DNA of 64,000 nucleotides from Distichodus sexfasciatus. Taxonomy: Eukaryota; Chordata; Actinopteri; Characiformes; Distichodontidae. Positions 59,543 through 64,000 of the stretch are shown here, in pieces. The notes beneath the pieces are model-generated. The model had not been told where the DNA came from. It was given only the letters and a program-made list of their open reading frames with translations, and made no database searches. A program made the translations under genes and the position numbers. Numbering within the stretch: position 1 is the stretch's first letter; every line of letters begins with the position of its first letter. The stretch spans positions 500,501 to 564,500 of the forward strand of contig JAVGVS010000160.1 in assembly GCA_032718565.1 (NCBI GenBank), written 5' to 3'.

Positions 59543-60100
59543 GAGATCTCCTGAATCGACTCTTTGAATCAAGAACCGGGAATCAACATGAGCAACATGC
59601 TCATCATCAATGGCGACGTCACTTTCAGTTTGTGGTGCGCTTTTAAGTGCAAGAGGTGAAATAAAACATTCCCGATGAAATGTTCCGTTCCGGTCTCTTT
59701 TTAAAAACATACTAAAGGTATATGTGAAAAATCTGTTTTTAAAAGCGTGCTTAGTGCCAATGCATGATGCATTATTATCATGACGTGTTATGCAGTGAAG
59801 TTAAATGTACAAGTTAAGATTTACAAGATGTCATTAGATGTGGGATGATGCCACTCACATTTTTCCTACAATCTAGCCTCAGTGCATCATCTCCACCTAG
59901 GGCCCCAATTTTGTACACATGGGTCAGAGTTTCCAAGTTGATTCTGCTGCTAAGTTTGTTTCTATAGATGACAAAATGTGGGAAGTGTCCCATTTTGTGC
60001 GTATGCAGTGGTTATAAATGAGGCCACTGGAGCCTGAGACTCAGACTGAGCTCATGAGGAACTTAATAAGCAGCTTGGGCTCCAGAGGGGGGAAAGTGGG
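58989..60100. other. Intergenic region between the coiled-coil and astacin genes
   Basis: Holds the presumed promoter of the coiled-coil gene, which shows no TATA box, and a 58-bp (TTA)n run at 59485-59542. Nothing else is recognised. Confidence 0.5.
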
Positions 60101-60110
60101 GCTTTAAAAG
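60101..60110 (+). promoter_or_regulatory. TATA-like box of first astacin gene
   Basis: GCTTTAAAAG lies about 45 bp before the start codon; a second candidate TATAAA is at 60013-60018. Which is used is unknown. Confidence 0.4.
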
Positions 60111-60152
60111 GCTTCCTGATGAAGTTCAGCATCAGATCCGTCTGGAGCCACC

Positions 60153-61922
60153 ATGAGCCTCATAGCCTCCATCATACTTCTCCTCCTCTGCACTGGGCTA
60201 CAGAGCTTCATTTTGTCCGCTCAGGTCAACAGCACCTTAAAAACATCAGCATCGTATCGCCATGCACATTTCCACATTGATATTTTATTAATGACTAGTT
60301 CACATACTTTATCTTTTTTAATGCAGAGTCCTGATGAGTTCCAGCTAGGACATGGCCGGCTCAAAAGAAGTTATTCAGGTAAATTGATGCCTCTTAAAAG
60401 AACTAACTTTATTTAACATGTTTGTATTCTAATTGATGGAAAATCTGTATATTCTGCTGTATGAATTTTGCTCCAGATTACCTGGAACAAAATGAAAAAA
60501 CTGCAATGGACACAATTATGGAAGTCAATAATTATCAAGGTAAAAATGGCCAGTTTATTTGAAATGGACACATGAACACGTTGTGGTATACTGGACATGG
60601 ACAAGATGAAGCCGTTCTAATGTCTGAGCCCAACACTCTGGCTGCAGGGGTGCGTTCAGTGGATGGTGTGAGTCTTCGAGAGGGAGACATCGCTGTTTCT
60701 AGGAGTCAGAAGAGCTGCTTCGCCCAGAGTTGTTTATGGTCCAAATCTGTGGATGGTCATGTGTATATAGCATACACACTCTCTCCTGAGTATGGTAAGT
60801 ACAGGGCCATGACGGAACCTGTTTTGCTGTGTGTATTAAATACTCTTCACATATTATACATAGTAAATGTTCATTTCTAATAGTGATAACGGCTGAAAAT
60901 ATTCACTGTTTTGTTATATTTGCACACATGAGCTTCCTTTTTTGCCCTCTCTACACTAATGTACTACTGAAGTTCATTAGACTCAAGACTTATATAAATA
61001 ACTTCATACCATTAAATCTGAGTGCTGTTTTTCTCGGCACACAGATGACAAGGATCGTAGAAGTATTAGAAGAGGGATGGAGCTGATAGAGAGAGACACT
61101 TGTGTACGCTTTGTTACCAGAACTCACCAGAGAGACTATCTGGATATCCAGCCTAAATCAGGGTATGTTTATCTGCTTTATAACTATATATTACTTATAT
61201 GAACAAAATGCTCAAATTTGACTCTGTAAGCAAAATGGCCTGTTTTATTCTTAGAAAAGACCCACTAATGACAAATAAATTCCCAGTTTTGGAAAGTATA
61301 TTGAATATCAAGTTTTGCAATGACAGACAGGTTTATTGTGGAGCAGGTGCTGGTCATATCTGGGAGCGAGTGGTGGCAGACAGACCCTTTCTCTGCAAAG
61401 CCCCTACTGCGTGGCCTCTGGAGTGGTTTCTCATGAACTGATGCATGCACTGGGGTTTGTCCACGAACAGTCACGTCCTGATCGGGACAAATACGTCACT
61501 ATCAAGTGGTCGAATATTTGGAAAGGTAAATCCATTCCTTGCATTAAAAACTGAAGTTACTGGACTAGCTGGGCTGTGCTAAGTGACTTTTTCTCTTGCA
61601 GATCAAGTGAGAAACTTTGAGAAGTTCAAAATGAATAACATGGACACCCCTTATGACTACGGCTCCATCATGCACTTCGGAAAGTATGTGAACTATAATT
61701 CTCTAATTTGTGTTGTCATCTGTGTTGTTATGTAATGTTTGCATGGTTAAACGGCAATGCTGGTTCTCTTGTGTTTGCAGATTTGCCTTCTCTGAAGATG
61801 GTGACCCAACAATTGTGCCAAAGCGAAACCGGCATGTCAAGTTGGGCCAGAGATTTGGTCCCAGTCAGCTGGACTTCATGAAAATAAATAAACTCTACAA
61901 ATGTAATGATGACATAAATTAA
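60153..61922 (+). CDS. Astacin-family metalloprotease (six-cysteine / hatching-enzyme-like), 8 exons
   Basis: Exons 60153-60224, 60327-60378, 60477-60539, 60648-60794, 61045-61162, 61347-61525, 61602-61683 and 61781-61922 give 284 residues. A signal peptide (SLIASIILLLLCTGLQ) and propeptide precede the EGDI aspartate-switch region. The catalytic domain has the extra cysteine pair typical of fish six-cysteine astacins (SCFAQSCLW), the zinc motif HELMHALGFVHEQ (H180, E181, H184, H190) and a Met-turn SIMHF. The usual Tyr of SIMHY, which ligates zinc and aids catalysis, is Phe236. The family includes hatching enzymes, nephrosin and pactacin-type proteases, secreted to degrade egg envelope or other extracellular proteins. 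The exon pattern matches the tandem neighbour. Whether it is an embryonic hatching enzyme or an adult-tissue member cannot be told from sequence. Confidence 0.93.
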
Positions 61923-62175
61923 AAATTTCCTATAATATCTGTTGGAATACACGTTGCATTGTACACTCTGCATCTAAACTTACACACATTTATTTTACTG
62001 TCAAATTCAGTACCTACCAGGTGGCAATTTAAATCTGTTTCTGTTTCTGGTGGAATGGTTTGTACCAGTAAAGAAATCCTCACGTGCTCTAAAAACTGCA
62101 GCAATCTGAACATTTAATGTGAACTGAGAGTGTGCACTGTGCTGTTCATTTAATATTAACATGTTAACAAATGCT

Positions 62176-62181
62176 AATAAA
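62176..62181 (+). terminator. Polyadenylation signal AATAAA
   Basis: Canonical hexamer about 250 bases after the stop of the first astacin gene. Confidence 0.6.
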
Positions 62182-62508
62182 GAAACATTTATAAATGACA
62201 AGATGTTTTCAGTGTTTATTTTTATATAGTTACAGTGATACTTGATAAAAGAATGACACCAAAGAATAAAATAGATTTGTGTATAAAATGACACAGTGGA
62301 TGATTGTTTAAAAAGCACTTATTACATTGAAGTTGTTAAAATGATTAAAAAACACCCATTAAAATAACACTATAATGTTTAGTGTCTGAGTCATGAAGGC
62401 AGCTCCAAAGCATCCAATTAAAACTCAGTTTCCAGATGAGTAAGAGTAATGAGAACTGTTAAACAAGGGTTAGGATACAGAAGTGCAGTGCGTAAAGATG
62501 CTAAAACC

Positions 62509-62517
<9 letters not shown>

Positions 62518-62570
<53 letters not shown>
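62518..62570. repeat. (TG)n microsatellite
   Basis: About 50 bp of TG repeats between the two astacin genes. The rest of 61923-62886 holds the 3' untranslated region of gene 1, the presumed promoter of gene 2 (AATATAACAGCT near 62818) and nothing else recognised. Confidence 0.95.
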
Positions 62571-62886
62571 ATGCTGACTCAGCTCAAGCTGCATGTTAGG
62601 GCACTTACTGCTTACACAGTCACATTAGAGCTGTGCTGTTCTGTGCAGAACCTGCTGATGAAGGATACAGGACCTGAGTGAAAGCAGCACATGTAGCAAT
62701 TGTGCGTCCTGTTACCTGCTATTACGGCTTTGTAGTACTAATATCAAGTGATGATGTTTCACGTCACTCTACATCAGTATCTAACGTCATGGCAGTGTGG
62801 GGAGGTGCTTTGGGACTGAATATAACAGCTGCGGTTTTGAATAGAAATCAAACCAACTGCTGGTCAATAAAGTCAAAGGCAGCAAG

Positions 62887-64000
62887 ATGCTCTTAATTGG
62901 GGCCATTTTGGGGATGGTGGTACAGTCCTGGACGTTGCCTCTGCAGGTAAGAGATGCTGAACACATTCACACCTACATTCCAACCTGATCTACAGCTCAG
63001 ACCTGAATCTGCCTTTGACAGAATTCTTCTGCCGTGCATGAAGCGGTGATCAGGATGAAAAGGGCATACTCAGGTAAGGACATTCCTTCATTACCTGGAG
63101 TGAAGATTTACCTACAGTCCTAGTGGAGAAAAGAACATTATTTATATGATGTCGTTGTTTTATGATGTTAGAGGAGTTCATGTCCCCTGATGAGATGAGC
63201 CCAATGGACCGGATCCTTATAGCAAATCGCAGTAAGCAGAAAATGCCTCAAACACCCAAACATGTTAGAAAGCCCAGATTGGTGATAAGTTTAAAAGTTT
63301 AAAGTGATATTTTTTTCCATCAGGGATGCGAGGTGGGCTTTCGGGATATACGTTTCGTGAGGGAGACATCGCCACTGCAGGACCGCGGAGTACCATCACT
63401 TGCCCGGGACAGAGCTGCCTTTGGCCAAAGTCTGTGGATGGATTTGTTTATGTGCCATACACCATCTCATCTGCCTATGGTGAGTTAGTCTGAAACTTTC
63501 TGCACAATAAAATGTGGGAAGAGTAGAATATGGGAAATTTGTTATTCAGTCTCAGACCAAATCTAACTCTGTTTAACCCAGACATAATGGACAGAATAAC
63601 TATAGAGATCGGCATGCTGGACATCTCATCAAGAACTTGTGTGAAGTTTGTACCTCGTACACATCAAGCTAATTTCCTGGACATACAGCCTAAATTTGGG
63701 TGAGTTTCCTGACTGGTTATCCCTCAAACACAGAAGATTCTGAGACTAAATTGTGCGCCTTAATCTTTAAAAACTGTGTTCACGGAAAATGCAGCTTGAA
63801 TTGTTTTCTGAAAACTTTTACTTGGTCATTATATATTCTAATCCTCAAGCAACAGTGACTCCTGGAACCTGGTTTGGACTTATTGTGTGTTGTCTGCTTG
63901 CCCCCACAGCTGCTGGTCATTCCTGGGCATGGTGGGAGGAGCACAGCCTATGTCCCTGCAGACCCCCGGCTGCATGTGGTCCGGAGTGGCGTCTCACGAG
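62887..64000 (+). CDS. Second astacin-family metalloprotease, partial (runs off the window)
   Basis: Exons 62887-62946, 63022-63073, 63172-63231, 63324-63479, 63582-63699 and 63910 to the window edge. Phases are identical to the neighbour and exons 2 and 5 have the same lengths, so the two are tandem duplicates. It has a signal peptide (LLIGAILGMVVQSWTLPLQ), a dibasic-containing propeptide (RMKRAYS), an EGDIA switch region, the extra cysteine pair (CPGQSCLWPK) and NFLDIQPKFG. The last visible codons are SHE, the first residues of the zinc motif. The catalytic core and Met-turn lie outside, so activity cannot be judged here. Confidence 0.93.

Overview
This is nuclear DNA from a teleost fish. 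The genes are split by GT-AG introns, and the intergenic and intronic DNA is crowded with fish-type mobile elements: tRNA-headed SINEs, hAT and piggyBac-like MITEs, an RTE-type LINE, and (CA)n/(GA)n/(TTA)n microsatellites. I cannot name the species. Intron-containing six-cysteine astacin genes and DANA/Mermaid-like SINEs would fit an ostariophysan or another lineage outside the most derived spiny-rayed fishes, but that is weak.

Layout. (1) 1-2.3 kb: decayed transposon DNA. (2) 2.3-14.4 kb, plus strand: a multi-exon gene whose exons join in phase into a ~988-residue protein with a KMT5A-like SET domain, a linker of short exons, two zinc fingers and a tyrosine-recombinase-like C-terminal domain. 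This is the most unusual object in the window. (3) 14.4-28.2 kb: no host gene recognised; instead nested elements, including a fold-back element, an RTE retrotransposon with a 15-bp target-site duplication, and a terminal-inverted-repeat element carrying arrays built on ATGAATC. (4) 28.3-41.0 kb, plus strand: complete 16-exon glb1l (GH35 beta-galactosidase-1-like), with a CLEAR/E-box-like motif just upstream of the start. (5) 43.4-54.6 kb, minus strand: complete 15-exon ankzf1, the peptidyl-tRNA-releasing factor of ribosome quality control. glb1l and ankzf1 converge tail to tail, as I recall they do in mammals. (6) 56.9-59.0 kb, minus strand: a small five-exon coiled-coil gene that I do not recognise. 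(7) 60.1-64.0 kb, plus strand: two tandem astacin metalloprotease genes of the six-cysteine/hatching-enzyme/nephrosin type; the second runs off the window.

The four host loci from glb1l onward have separate functions (glycan hydrolysis, ribosome rescue, unknown, secreted proteolysis) and are not an operon-like unit. The exon models were built by hand from splice signals, reading phase and family resemblance; in glb1l, ankzf1, the two astacins and the SET-recombinase gene, all phases close without a frameshift.
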